From the NCBI GenBank assembly GCA_964560135.1, contig CAZLKN010000057.1:1-18944 (forward strand): DNA of 18,944 nt, written 5' to 3'. Source of the stretch: CAZLKN01 sp964560135. Its GTDB lineage: Bacteria > Actinomycetota > JAICYB01. The notes beneath the pieces are model-generated. The model made no database searches and had not been told where the DNA came from. It saw nothing but the letters and a program-made list of their open reading frames with translations. A program made the translations under genes and the position numbers. Shown here piece by piece: positions 1 to 6,533 of the stretch (within the stretch, counting starts at the first letter, position 1; every line of letters starts with the position of its first letter).

Positions 1-282
1 GACGGAGTCCTGAAGGTCCTGCGCAAGGGTGAGGTCACCGACAACGCCGAGAACTGGTCACGCCGGTTCAAGGCGAACTCGGAGAAACTCAAGTCCGGAG
101 ACATCCAGCAGGTGGCGGAGGTCGTCCGAAACCTCAGCATCCGTGAGCGCGACAAGGGTCTGTCCACCGGCGAGAAGCGGATGCTGAACAAGGCCCGCCA
201 GATCCTCGCCGGCGAGATCGCCGTCGCACTCTCGGTGGAGGCCGACGAGGCCGAAGCCGTGCTGGAGAAGGCCCTCCGCTAG
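1..282 (+). CDS. carD: CarD family transcription regulator, C-terminal part (5' end outside window)
   Basis: The open frame enters from the left edge and ends at TAG 280-282, leaving 93 residues. They match the helical C-terminal DNA-binding domain of CarD/CdnL proteins: the ENWSRRF motif carries the tryptophan that in the family contacts the upstream edge of the promoter bubble, and it is followed by the RERDKGLSTGEKRMLNKARQ helix pair. CarD binds the RNA polymerase beta subunit and stabilises open complexes, notably at rRNA promoters. The N-terminal polymerase-interaction domain is missing only because the window starts inside the gene. The order carD, then ispD-ispF, as in mycobacteria, supports the call. 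A 77-nt gap separates it from the next gene, so co-transcription is possible but not shown. Confidence 0.93.
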   Translation, partial: DGVLKVLRKGEVTDNAENWSRRFKANSEKLKSGDIQQVAEVVRNLSIRERDKGLSTGEKRMLNKARQILAGEIAVALSVEADEAEAVLEKALR

Positions 283-359
283 AGCTCCGGCAACACCTCG
301 AGAAGCACGACAAAGCGAGCATCCGCAGCTCCCGCGGGGTAGGTTGTGGGAGATGACGC

Positions 360-1433
360 ATGCTCGTTGAGGCGATCCGCCTGATCGTTGTCCTCTCCTT
401 CACGGCGGGGGCACTCCAGTTCGCGCGAACGCGCGTGGATATCCTCCCGGTGGACTTCAGCACGCCGGAGACGGCCGTGTTCCTCATCACGGCACTCGGT
501 GCGGGCCTCGGCTACATCGTCGGCGGGGTGCTGGCGCGGTTCGTGGACACCGTCATGAACCGCGCGGAGACCCGGCTCGCCCGCAGGCACGCCTCCGAGG
601 TCCTGGCGGGGGTCCTCGGCCTCCTGGTCGGGCTGGTGCTCGGCGCGTTGTTCTCCTGGCCGCTGCTGCTCGTCCTCGAGCCGTACCTGAGCTACCCGAT
701 GGCGGCGTTCATGGTCGTCGTCCTCGTCGCCTTCTCCACCCGCTTCGCGATCCGCAAGCGCCTCGAGATGTTCGGCGTGCTCGGTGTCGCCCCGAGCCCC
801 CAGGGCCCGACCACGGGGTGCCTGCTCGACGCCTCGGCGGCGATCGACGGACGCGTGCTCGCCCTGTGGCGGGCGGGGATCCTTCCCTCCCCGCTGTGGG
901 TGCCCGGGTTCATCATCTGGGAGTTGCAGGGCATCGCCGACTCCAGCGACCCGCTGCGCCGGCGCCGCGGGCAGCGCGGCCTGGACGTGCTGACGTCGCT
1001 GCGGGAGGCGGGTGGGGAGGTCCGCGTGCTGGACGAGGATCCCGCGGGGACCACCGAGCCCGACGCGAAACTGGTCGTCGTGGCCCGGCGGCGCGGGCTG
1101 CCGATCGTGACCTCCGACTCGAACCTGGCCAAGGCCGCCGAGCTCCAGGGCCTCCAGGTGCTCAACCTCCACGCCCTGACGGAGCTGCTGCGCCCGCCGG
1201 TGCTGCCCGGCGAACGGACGACCGTGAAGCTCATCAAGGAGGGGCGGGACCGCGGGCAGGCCGTCGGCTATCTCGACGACGGGACCATGGTGGTGGTGGA
1301 GCGTGCCGAGGAGCGGCTGGGGGCCGAGGTCGAGGTGGAGATCACGAGCGTCCTGCAGACCGGCAGCGGCCGGATGCTGTTCGCCCGCCTCGGCGGCGAG
1401 GGGCGTCCCGAAGGGTTCCAGGAAGCCACGTGA
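360..1433 (+). CDS. Membrane-anchored PIN/TRAM domain protein (YacL type)
   Basis: This is a 357-residue protein. About four hydrophobic segments lie near residues 3-22, 39-62, 81-107 and 115-130. A PIN nuclease-like domain (about 153-275) and a TRAM RNA-binding domain (about 285-345, with YLDDGTMVVVE and TSVLQTGSGRM) follow. The PIN acidic residues expected for metal binding are visible: D157 and D163 in LLDASAAIDGR, E188 in WELQ, D235 in DAKLV and D253 in TSDSNL. An active ribonuclease is therefore plausible, although no substrate is firmly known for the family. ATG 360 has GGGAG 7 nt upstream. Bacillus yacL sits in the same position upstream of ispD. The stop overlaps the ispD start in GTGA. 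Confidence 0.92.
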   Translation: MLVEAIRLIVVLSFTAGALQFARTRVDILPVDFSTPETAVFLITALGAGLGYIVGGVLARFVDTVMNRAETRLARRHASEVLAGVLGLLVGLVLGALFSWPLLLVLEPYLSYPMAAFMVVVLVAFSTRFAIRKRLEMFGVLGVAPSPQGPTTGCLLDASAAIDGRVLALWRAGILPSPLWVPGFIIWELQGIADSSDPLRRRRGQRGLDVLTSLREAGGEVRVLDEDPAGTTEPDAKLVVVARRRGLPIVTSDSNLAKAAELQGLQVLNLHALTELLRPPVLPGERTTVKLIKEGRDRGQAVGYLDDGTMVVVERAEERLGAEVEVEITSVLQTGSGRMLFARLGGEGRPEGFQEAT

Positions 1434-2104
1434 GAGGGGTCGTCGTCCTGGTCGCCGCGGGGGGCGGGACGAGGCTGGGAGCCGGGCCCAAGGCCTTCGT
1501 CCCCGTGGGAGGCGTCCCGATGCTCTCCCGGTCCGCAGGGGCCGCAGCCGCCGCGGAGCTCGTGGACGCGATCGTGGCCGCCGTGCCCCCGGGGGCCGAG
1601 GACCGGGCCGCGCGGCTCCTCGGGGACCTGCCGGTGCCCTGCCGCGTCGTGGCCGGGGGAGCGAGCCGGCAGGCGTCGGTGGCGGGGGCGCTGGAGGCCG
1701 TGGGTGACGCGCGGGCGGTGGCCGTCCACGATGCGGCCCGGCCCCTGTGCCCCCCGGCGCTGTTCGACCGCTGCCTGGAGGCCCTCGACCGGCATCCCGC
1801 GGTCCTCGCCGTGCGCCCGGTGACCGATACGGTGAAGGTCGTGTCCGGCGGCGTGGTCACCGCCACCCTCGACCGCTCGAGCCTCGTCGCGGCCCAGACC
1901 CCGCAGGCCTTCCGGGCGGACGTGCTCCGGCAGGCTCACGCCGTCGCCGCCCGGGACGGCATCGAGGCGACCGACGATGTGGCCCTGGCCGAACTCCTCG
2001 GCATCGAGGTGGCGGTCGTGGAGGGGTCCGCCCGGAACCTGAAGATCACCACCCCCGTCGACCTCGCCGTGGCCGAGGAGCTCCTCATCCGGGAGGGCGC
2101 GTGA
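1430..2104 (+). CDS. ispD: 2-C-methyl-D-erythritol 4-phosphate cytidylyltransferase
   Basis: IspD transfers CMP from CTP to methylerythritol phosphate, the third step of the MEP isoprenoid pathway, in the cytoplasm. The 224-residue product has the nucleotide-binding start VAAGGGTRLGAGPKAF with the catalytic Arg and Lys, the VHDAARPL motif, QTPQAF, and ATDDVALAE near the C-terminus, at normal family length. The frame is open far upstream, but homology begins at GTG 1430, which overlaps the preceding stop codon (GTGA), so this start is chosen. The next gene, ispF, overlaps in the same way, giving a coupled ispD-ispF pair as in many bacteria, where the two are sometimes fused. Confidence 0.96.
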   Translation: MRGVVVLVAAGGGTRLGAGPKAFVPVGGVPMLSRSAGAAAAAELVDAIVAAVPPGAEDRAARLLGDLPVPCRVVAGGASRQASVAGALEAVGDARAVAVHDAARPLCPPALFDRCLEALDRHPAVLAVRPVTDTVKVVSGGVVTATLDRSSLVAAQTPQAFRADVLRQAHAVAARDGIEATDDVALAELLGIEVAVVEGSARNLKITTPVDLAVAEELLIREGA

Positions 2105-2580
2105 TCCGGGCGGGGATCGGGTTCGACGTGCACCGGTTCGATGCGGCGCGCCCGCTGGTGCTCGGCGGGGTCACCATCCCCGGGGGCCCGGGGCTGGCCG
2201 GCCACTCCGACGCCGACGTGCTGAGCCACGCCGTCGCCGACGCGTGTCTGGGCGCCGCCGCCCTCGGAGACATCGGCTCGCACTTCCCCGACACCGACCC
2301 GCGGTGGAAGGACGCCGACAGCGTCGACCTGCTCCGCCGCGTGGCCGAGCTGCTGCGAGAGGGGGGATTCGAGGTCACCTCCGTGGACGCCACCCTGCTC
2401 CTGGAGGTGCCGAAGATCGCTCCGTACGCCGCGGGGATGCGGGAGAACATCGCCGCCGCCCTCGGGATCGACACCGGCGCGGTGGGGGTGAAGGCCACGA
2501 CCACCGAGGGCCTGGGCACGGTCGGACGCCGTGAGGGTGCCGCCTGCATGGCGGTCGCGCTCATCTCCGGTGTCGCCTGA
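2101..2580 (+). CDS. ispF: 2-C-methyl-D-erythritol 2,4-cyclodiphosphate synthase
   Basis: IspF is a trimeric zinc enzyme that cyclises CDP-methylerythritol 2-phosphate to the cyclodiphosphate and releases CMP. The 159-residue protein shows the signature GIGFDVHRF with metal ligands D9 and H11, the third ligand H43 in VLSHAVADA, GDIGSHFPDTDP, and the C-terminal KATTTEGLGTVGRREG. Length is typical. It starts at GTG 2101 inside the ispD stop (GTGA) and ends at TGA 2578-2580. It directly follows the preceding enzyme of the same pathway, with translational coupling likely. Confidence 0.97.
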   Translation: MIRAGIGFDVHRFDAARPLVLGGVTIPGGPGLAGHSDADVLSHAVADACLGAAALGDIGSHFPDTDPRWKDADSVDLLRRVAELLREGGFEVTSVDATLLLEVPKIAPYAAGMRENIAAALGIDTGAVGVKATTTEGLGTVGRREGAACMAVALISGVA

Positions 2581-2596
2581 GGTCCGGCGGCGTGCG

Positions 2597-2608
2597 TATC
2601 GTGGTGCC
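2597..2608 (+). promoter_or_regulatory. Candidate leaderless promoter of cysS (-10 TATCGT)
   Basis: TATCGT at 2597-2602 fits the actinobacterial -10 pattern TANNNT and lies 6 nt before ATG 2609, so a transcript would begin at or next to the start codon. No Shine-Dalgarno sequence precedes ATG 2609, in keeping with leaderless translation. No convincing -35 box was found. It would give cysS-rlmB expression independent of the ispDF transcript. Confidence 0.4.
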
Positions 2609-3976
2609 ATGACCCTGCGCTTCACGAACACGCTCGGCGGTGCGAAGGAGAGCTTCGAGCCCATCGACCCGCCACGGGTGGGCGTCTACGTGTGCGGGCC
2701 CACCGTCTACGACGTGCCGCACGTGGGCCACGCCCGCGCCGCCGTGGTGTTCGACGTGCTCCGCCGGCACCTCACCTGGCGGGGCTTCGACGTGCTGTTC
2801 GTCCGCAACGTCACCGACGTCGACGACAAGATCATCAACCGCGCCAACGACGACGGCATCGACCCGGCGATCGTCGCGGAGCGCTACACGCGGGTGTACG
2901 ACGACGCGATGCGGGCCCTGGGCGTCCTGCCCCCGGACGTGGCCCCCCGCGCGAGCGGACACATCATCGAGATGCAGGAGACGATCGCGCGCCTGGTGGA
3001 CCGGGGGATCGCCTACGCGGCCGAGGGGAGCGTGTACTTCGCGGTCGAGAAGTTCCCCGACTACGGCAGGCTCTCGGGCCGGAGCCTGGACGAGATGGTC
3101 AACCGGGAACGGGTCGAGCCCGCGCCCGGCAAGCACCACCCGCTCGACTTCGCCCTGTGGAAGGGGGCCAAACCCGGCGAGCCGTCCTGGCCGTCGCCCT
3201 GGGGGCCGGGCAGGCCCGGGTGGCATATCGAGTGCTCGGCGATGTCGATGCGCTACCTGGGGATGCCCTTCGACATCCACGGCGGCGGCGCGGACCTGAT
3301 CTTCCCGCACCACGAGAACGAGATCGCCCAGTCGGAGGCCGCGGAGGCCTCGGCCCCCTTCGCCCGGTGGTGGCTGCACAACGGGCACGTGCAGATCTCC
3401 GGCGAGAAGATGTCGAAGTCGTTGCGGAACTACGTCCTCGTGGAGGAGGTCCTCGCCGACCATCCTCCGCAGGTACTCCGGATGCTGATCCTGGGGGCCC
3501 ACTACCGGTCCCAGATCGCCTACGGGCCCGATGCCCTCCAGGAGGCCGCCAACGTCTGGGAGCGCTTCCGCGCCTTCCTGCGCGCCGCCCCCGAGGGGTC
3601 GGACGGGCAGGCCGACGACCTGCTCGGCCCCTACGGCGAGGCGATGGACGACGACCTCAACACCCCCGAGGCGATCTCGGCCCTCCACGCGCTGGTGGGC
3701 GAGGGCAACCGGGCGCTGGAGGCCGGGGACCCCGCCCGCGCCGGCGAGGTGCGCTCCGCCGTAGCCCGGGGCCTGGAGCTGCTCGGCTGCGATCCGGCCA
3801 CCGAGGCCGCGGACACCGCGATCGTCGGACGCCTCGTGGAGCTGCTGCTCGCCCAGCGCGACGAGGCCAGGGCGGCGAAGGACTTCGCCCGGTCCGACGA
3901 GATCCGGGCCCGGCTCGCGGAGGCCGGGGTCCGGGTCGAGGACTCGCCGCAGGGCGCGCGCTGGTACCTGGGGTGA
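2609..3976 (+). CDS. cysS: Cysteinyl-tRNA synthetase
   Basis: CysRS charges tRNA-Cys with cysteine using ATP. The 455-residue protein is a class I synthetase. The HIGH-type motif HVGH is at 38-41 within YVCGPTVYDVPHVGHAR. The zinc ligands C29, C209 (ECSAMS), H234 and E238 (HHENE) are present, and KMSKS is at 267-271. The C-terminal anticodon-binding helices include DEARAAKDFARSDEIRARL. ATG 2609 is preferred over an in-frame upstream start at 2531 because the family begins at TLRFTNTLGG and the upstream stretch lies inside ispF. The shorter mycothiol ligase MshC is a possible confusion, but the full-length C-terminal domain favours CysS. Its stop overlaps the rlmB start (GTGA). Confidence 0.96.
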   Translation: MTLRFTNTLGGAKESFEPIDPPRVGVYVCGPTVYDVPHVGHARAAVVFDVLRRHLTWRGFDVLFVRNVTDVDDKIINRANDDGIDPAIVAERYTRVYDDAMRALGVLPPDVAPRASGHIIEMQETIARLVDRGIAYAAEGSVYFAVEKFPDYGRLSGRSLDEMVNRERVEPAPGKHHPLDFALWKGAKPGEPSWPSPWGPGRPGWHIECSAMSMRYLGMPFDIHGGGADLIFPHHENEIAQSEAAEASAPFARWWLHNGHVQISGEKMSKSLRNYVLVEEVLADHPPQVLRMLILGAHYRSQIAYGPDALQEAANVWERFRAFLRAAPEGSDGQADDLLGPYGEAMDDDLNTPEAISALHALVGEGNRALEAGDPARAGEVRSAVARGLELLGCDPATEAADTAIVGRLVELLLAQRDEARAAKDFARSDEIRARLAEAGVRVEDSPQGARWYLG

Positions 3977-4758
3977 GCGACCAGGTCGAGGGACGGCGTC
4001 CGGTCGTGGAGCTGCTGCGTACCGACCGTCCCGTCGAGGCCGTGCTGGTGGCGGCGGGGAGCCGGGAGGCCGGGGCGGTGGCCGAGATCCGACGCCTCGC
4101 CGAGAGCCGGGGGGTCGAGGTCCGCGACGTGCCGCGACGGCGGATCGAGGAGCTTGCCCGCACCCGCACCCCCCAGGGTGTGATCGCCCTCGTCCCTGCC
4201 TTCCGATACGCCGAGCTGGACGATCCCCTCCGGCGGGCCCGGGAGCGCGGCGAGCCGGTGCTGCTGGTGGCCCTCGACGGCATCACCGACCCCCAGAACC
4301 TCGGGGCGATCGCCCGATCCGCGGAGGCCGCCGGTGCCCATGGGCTCCTGCTCCCGCAGCGCCGGTCCGCGCACGTCACCGCGTCCGCGGAGAAGGCGTC
4401 CGCCGGGGCGCTGGCGCACCTGCCGGTGGTGATCGCCGACAACCTCGGGCGGGCCCTCGGGCGGCTCCAGGACCAGGGGGTCTGGGTGGTGGCGCTCGAC
4501 GGCGAGGCTGAGACCGTGGTCTGGGACCTCCCGGTGGCCTCCGAGCCGCTCTGCCTCGTCGTGGGGGCCGAGGACAAGGGCGTGTCCCGCCTCATCCGGG
4601 AGCGCGCCGACCTGCGCGGACGCATCCCCATGGGGGGCCGGGTGGGCAGTCTGAACGCCTCGGCCGCGGCGGCGGTCGCCTTGTTCGAGGTTGCGCGACA
4701 CCGGTGCCCGGGAACGTCCCCGGCGTCCGATACGTCCGGATCCGGTGGCGGGAACTAG
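3973..4758 (+). CDS. rlmB: TrmH/SpoU family 23S rRNA ribose methyltransferase (RlmB-like)
   Basis: This 261-residue SPOUT methyltransferase is predicted to put a 2'-O-methyl group on rRNA (G2251-type site in RlmB) using SAM. The N-terminal 75 residues form the SpoU substrate-binding domain (EGRRPVVELL start). The trefoil-knot catalytic domain follows with motif 1 DPQNLGAIARSAEAAG (N109, R115), motif 2 VVGAEDKGVSRL (E200) and motif 3 IPMGGRVGSLNASAAAAVALFE (S226, N228). The last 20 residues are a Ser/Gly-rich tail without family similarity. GTG 3973 overlaps the cysS stop. Adjacency to cysS matches both mycobacteria and Bacillus. The exact target nucleotide cannot be read from sequence. Confidence 0.93.
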   Translation: MSDQVEGRRPVVELLRTDRPVEAVLVAAGSREAGAVAEIRRLAESRGVEVRDVPRRRIEELARTRTPQGVIALVPAFRYAELDDPLRRARERGEPVLLVALDGITDPQNLGAIARSAEAAGAHGLLLPQRRSAHVTASAEKASAGALAHLPVVIADNLGRALGRLQDQGVWVVALDGEAETVVWDLPVASEPLCLVVGAEDKGVSRLIRERADLRGRIPMGGRVGSLNASAAAAVALFEVARHRCPGTSPASDTSGSGGGN

Positions 4759-4769
4759 TGGAAATGGGG

Positions 4770-4797
4770 TTGACCGAACGGGCTAGGCACCGATAAG
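4770..4797 (+). promoter_or_regulatory. Candidate sigH promoter (TTGACC-16-GATAAG)
   Basis: In the 99-nt gap after rlmB there is TTGACC (4770-4775) and, 16 nt downstream, GATAAG (4792-4797), a fair match to a housekeeping-type promoter. Initiation would fall around 4804, downstream of the GTG at 4798, which argues against that codon as the sigH start. Confidence 0.45.
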
Positions 4798-4857
4798 GTG
4801 TCAATGCGCACGGGAGGCCGCTCGGCTCGCAGCTTTCATCGCAGTCGGGAGAGCGGA

Positions 4858-5844
4858 ATGCCCCTATCGGTTGAGGCAAGAAAGCAGCTGATCACGAAGT
4901 CACTCGTCTCTCAAGCCGAGCTCGATGACGACACTCTCGTTGAGTTCGCCCGGGAGGGGGACACCGAAGCCCTCGATGTCCTCCTAAGACGATATACGTC
5001 TTATGCCCGGAGCAAGGCGAAGACGTACTTCCTGATCGGTGCGGACCGGGAAGACATCGTCCAGGAAGGGATGATCGGTCTCTTCAAGGCGATCCGTGAC
5101 TTCGATGCGGAGAAGACGGTCTCCTTCCGGTCCTTCGCCGAGTTGTGTATCACGCGCCAGATCATCACCGCGATCAAGGGTGCCACCCGCCAGAAGCACG
5201 CGCCGCTGAACTCCTACGTCTCCCTCCACCGACCCCTGCAATCCGACGACGACGACGGTGAGCGGCAGCTCGTGGACTTCCTCGCCGCAGGCAAGATCGT
5301 CGACCCCGTCGAGCAGGTCGTCGCCGAGGACGAGGTCGCCCAGATCCGTTCGTTCCTCTCCGACATCCTCTCGGACCTCGAGGTGGAGGTTCTCAATCTG
5401 TACCTGGAGGGTCGCTCCTACCAGGAGATCGCATCCAGCCTGAAGCGGCAGGCCAAGTCGATCGACAACGCCCTGCAGCGGATCAAGCGGAAGCTCGAGG
5501 TCTTCCTCCAGCAGCGTGAGGAGGAGAGCGCGTCGCTGATCCAGATGGCCGACTTCCGTCCCGAGGAGTCCGCGTCCAACGGCAACGGCCATGCGAACGG
5601 CAACGGCCATCACGCCAACGGCAACGGCCACGCGAACGGCAACGGCCATCACGCCAACGGCAACAGCCACGCCGCAGCCGGCGGTACGGCGCAAAGCGAT
5701 CAGGCACCGGCGGTCGGGGACACCGACCGCCGCGGTCGTTCCGGGGATCTGCGAACCAGCGTCCGGTCCGCGGCCGCGGCCGCGGCACGGCGGGGAGCCA
5801 AAGCCTCGCTGGCGCTGAAGAAGGCGCGCCGGTCCGCCAAGTAG
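4858..5844 (+). CDS. sigH: SigH-like sigma-70 family factor with Asn/Gly/His repeat and basic tail
   Basis: The 328-residue protein resembles the sporulation-type SigH family. Region 2 spans about residues 25-125 (FAREGDTEALDVLLRRY, IGADREDIVQEGMIGLFKAI, FRSFAELCITRQI), and region 4 spans about 160-218 (LEVEVLNLYLEGRSYQEIA, SIDNALQRIKRKL). The C-terminus is unusual: residues 241-272 are an NGNGHANGNGHHA repeat, and about 303-328 is Ala/Lys/Arg-rich, like nucleoid-protein tails. ATG 4858 is chosen because GGGAGAG lies 4 nt before it; an ATG at 4804 would add 18 basic residues and could serve a leaderless transcript. Bacillus sigH also follows rlmB (with yacP between). The target regulon cannot be inferred. 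Confidence 0.88.
   Translation: MPLSVEARKQLITKSLVSQAELDDDTLVEFAREGDTEALDVLLRRYTSYARSKAKTYFLIGADREDIVQEGMIGLFKAIRDFDAEKTVSFRSFAELCITRQIITAIKGATRQKHAPLNSYVSLHRPLQSDDDDGERQLVDFLAAGKIVDPVEQVVAEDEVAQIRSFLSDILSDLEVEVLNLYLEGRSYQEIASSLKRQAKSIDNALQRIKRKLEVFLQQREEESASLIQMADFRPEESASNGNGHANGNGHHANGNGHANGNGHHANGNSHAAAGGTAQSDQAPAVGDTDRRGRSGDLRTSVRSAAAAAARRGAKASLALKKARRSAK
5578..5673 (+). repeat. In-frame tandem repeat within sigH, 39-nt period
   Basis: About two and a half copies of a 39-nt unit built from AACGGCAACGGCCA blocks encode NGNGHANGNGHHA. The repeat keeps the reading frame and lies between the region 4 domain and the basic tail. It could change length by slippage without breaking the gene. Confidence 0.85.
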
Positions 5845-5857
5845 CCACCCCGCCGGG

Positions 5858-5874
5858 GTCCGTGCTCCACGGAC
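5858..5874. promoter_or_regulatory. Perfect 7-bp inverted repeat upstream of the DUF971 gene
   Basis: GTCCGTG (5858-5864), a CTC loop, and CACGGAC (5868-5874) form a perfect hairpin in the short gap after sigH, directly before the TATGAT box. A smaller CCCC-GCC-GGGG stem lies just upstream at 5848-5858. It could be a sigH terminator without a T run, or an operator overlapping the downstream promoter. Confidence 0.4.
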
Positions 5875-5877
5875 GGC

Positions 5878-5890
5878 TATGATCCGTCAC
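5878..5890 (+). promoter_or_regulatory. Candidate leaderless promoter of the DUF971 gene (-10 TATGAT)
   Basis: TATGAT (5878-5883) is a near-consensus -10 box followed by 7 nt and then GTG 5891. A transcript from here would start at GTG 5891 and would exclude ATG 5879, which lies inside the box. No clear -35 was found. Confidence 0.45.
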
Positions 5891-6262
5891 GTGCGCGACG
5901 ACGACGACCCCCGCTACGAACCCGAGTCGGTCGAAACCTCGCTTGACGTCGGGATCCGGATCACCTGGGCCGACGATCACGTCTCGACCTGGGACCTGGC
6001 CTTCATCCGGCGGAGCTGTGGCTGCGCCGAGTGCAACGAGCTGCGGCGCGTGGGCAAGCCCGCCTATCCGCGGCCCGGCTCCCCGGACGAGATCGACGTG
6101 GTGTCCGCGGACCTGATCGGTGCCTACGGGATCTCGTTCACCTGGAACGACGGTCACGCCACGGGGATCTACCGGTGGGAGGATCTGCGGGACGGGTGCG
6201 CCTGCGACGAGTGCCGCACCGAACGGCGGATGACCGGACGCCGGAACCCACTGGACCGGTAG
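5879..6262 (+). CDS. DUF971 domain protein
   Basis: The 127-residue protein matches DUF971, the domain also found at the N-terminus of gamma-butyrobetaine hydroxylase. The pattern is ITWADDHVSTWDLAFIRRSCGCAEC, then LIGAYGISFTWNDGHATGIYRWEDLR. Two CxCxxC clusters (CGCAEC and CACDEC) could bind a metal or Fe-S cluster; the first is common in the family. Stand-alone members are linked to Fe-S metabolism in some bacteria, but the role here is unproven. The longest start is given. If the TATGAT promoter is used, translation would begin at GTG 5891 (123 residues). The gene converges with the zinc-ribbon gene with only 4 nt between stop codons. Confidence 0.8.
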   Translation: MIRHVRDDDDPRYEPESVETSLDVGIRITWADDHVSTWDLAFIRRSCGCAECNELRRVGKPAYPRPGSPDEIDVVSADLIGAYGISFTWNDGHATGIYRWEDLRDGCACDECRTERRMTGRRNPLDR

Positions 6263-6266
6263 GGCC

Positions 6267-6437
6267 TCAGTGCGAAGGAGGGTCGCTCGCCGGGAACGAA
6301 TCCGCGGACGACTTGTCGGCGAGGTTTTCGTCGTGGTCGGGCTCGATCCGGCTCCCGCACTCCGGACAGCGGTCCGTGGTCCGCTCGATGCGAGCGTCGC
6401 ACTGGGGGCAATGGAGCAGTGTCGGTTCGGTGGCCAT
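6267..6437 (-). CDS. Small zinc-ribbon protein with SFPASDPPS tail
   Basis: This 56-residue protein has two CxxC knuckles (CPQC and CPEC, 10 residues apart) forming a rubredoxin-like zinc ribbon, an acidic middle, and a C-terminal SADSFPASDPPSH. Tails of the type ESFPASDPPS end many small uncharacterised bacterial proteins. On the minus strand AAGGA precedes two ATG codons in tandem (6440 and 6437); the second has the better spacing and is chosen. The gene is divergent from the SDR gene. The function is unknown; zinc binding is the only supported property. It is too short for many gene finders, but the domain pattern is convincing. Confidence 0.7.
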   Translation of the reverse strand: MATEPTLLHCPQCDARIERTTDRCPECGSRIEPDHDENLADKSSADSFPASDPPSH

Positions 6438-6533
6438 CATCGGATCCTTACCCCGGAGGGCTTCACCGCACACCGGTGGGTCGGGGAGGACCACGTAGAT
6501 TGGACCTGACGGTGAGCATGAGAGGAGATGACC

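Noticed and set aside
2531..2608. N-terminal extension of CysS from 2531.
   Set aside because: It lies within ispF, has no family similarity, and ATG 2609 matches the usual CysS start.
4798..4857. Upstream starts for sigH at GTG 4798 or ATG 4804.
   Set aside because: GTG 4798 lies before the likely transcription start; the added residues lack family similarity and ATG 4858 has a good ribosome site. ATG 4804 as a leaderless start remains possible.
5845..6533. tRNA genes expected next to sigH/secE/nusG in related gene orders.
   Set aside because: The secE-nusG block is absent and no cloverleaf or TTCGANNC-type T-arm with matching stems was found in the gaps.
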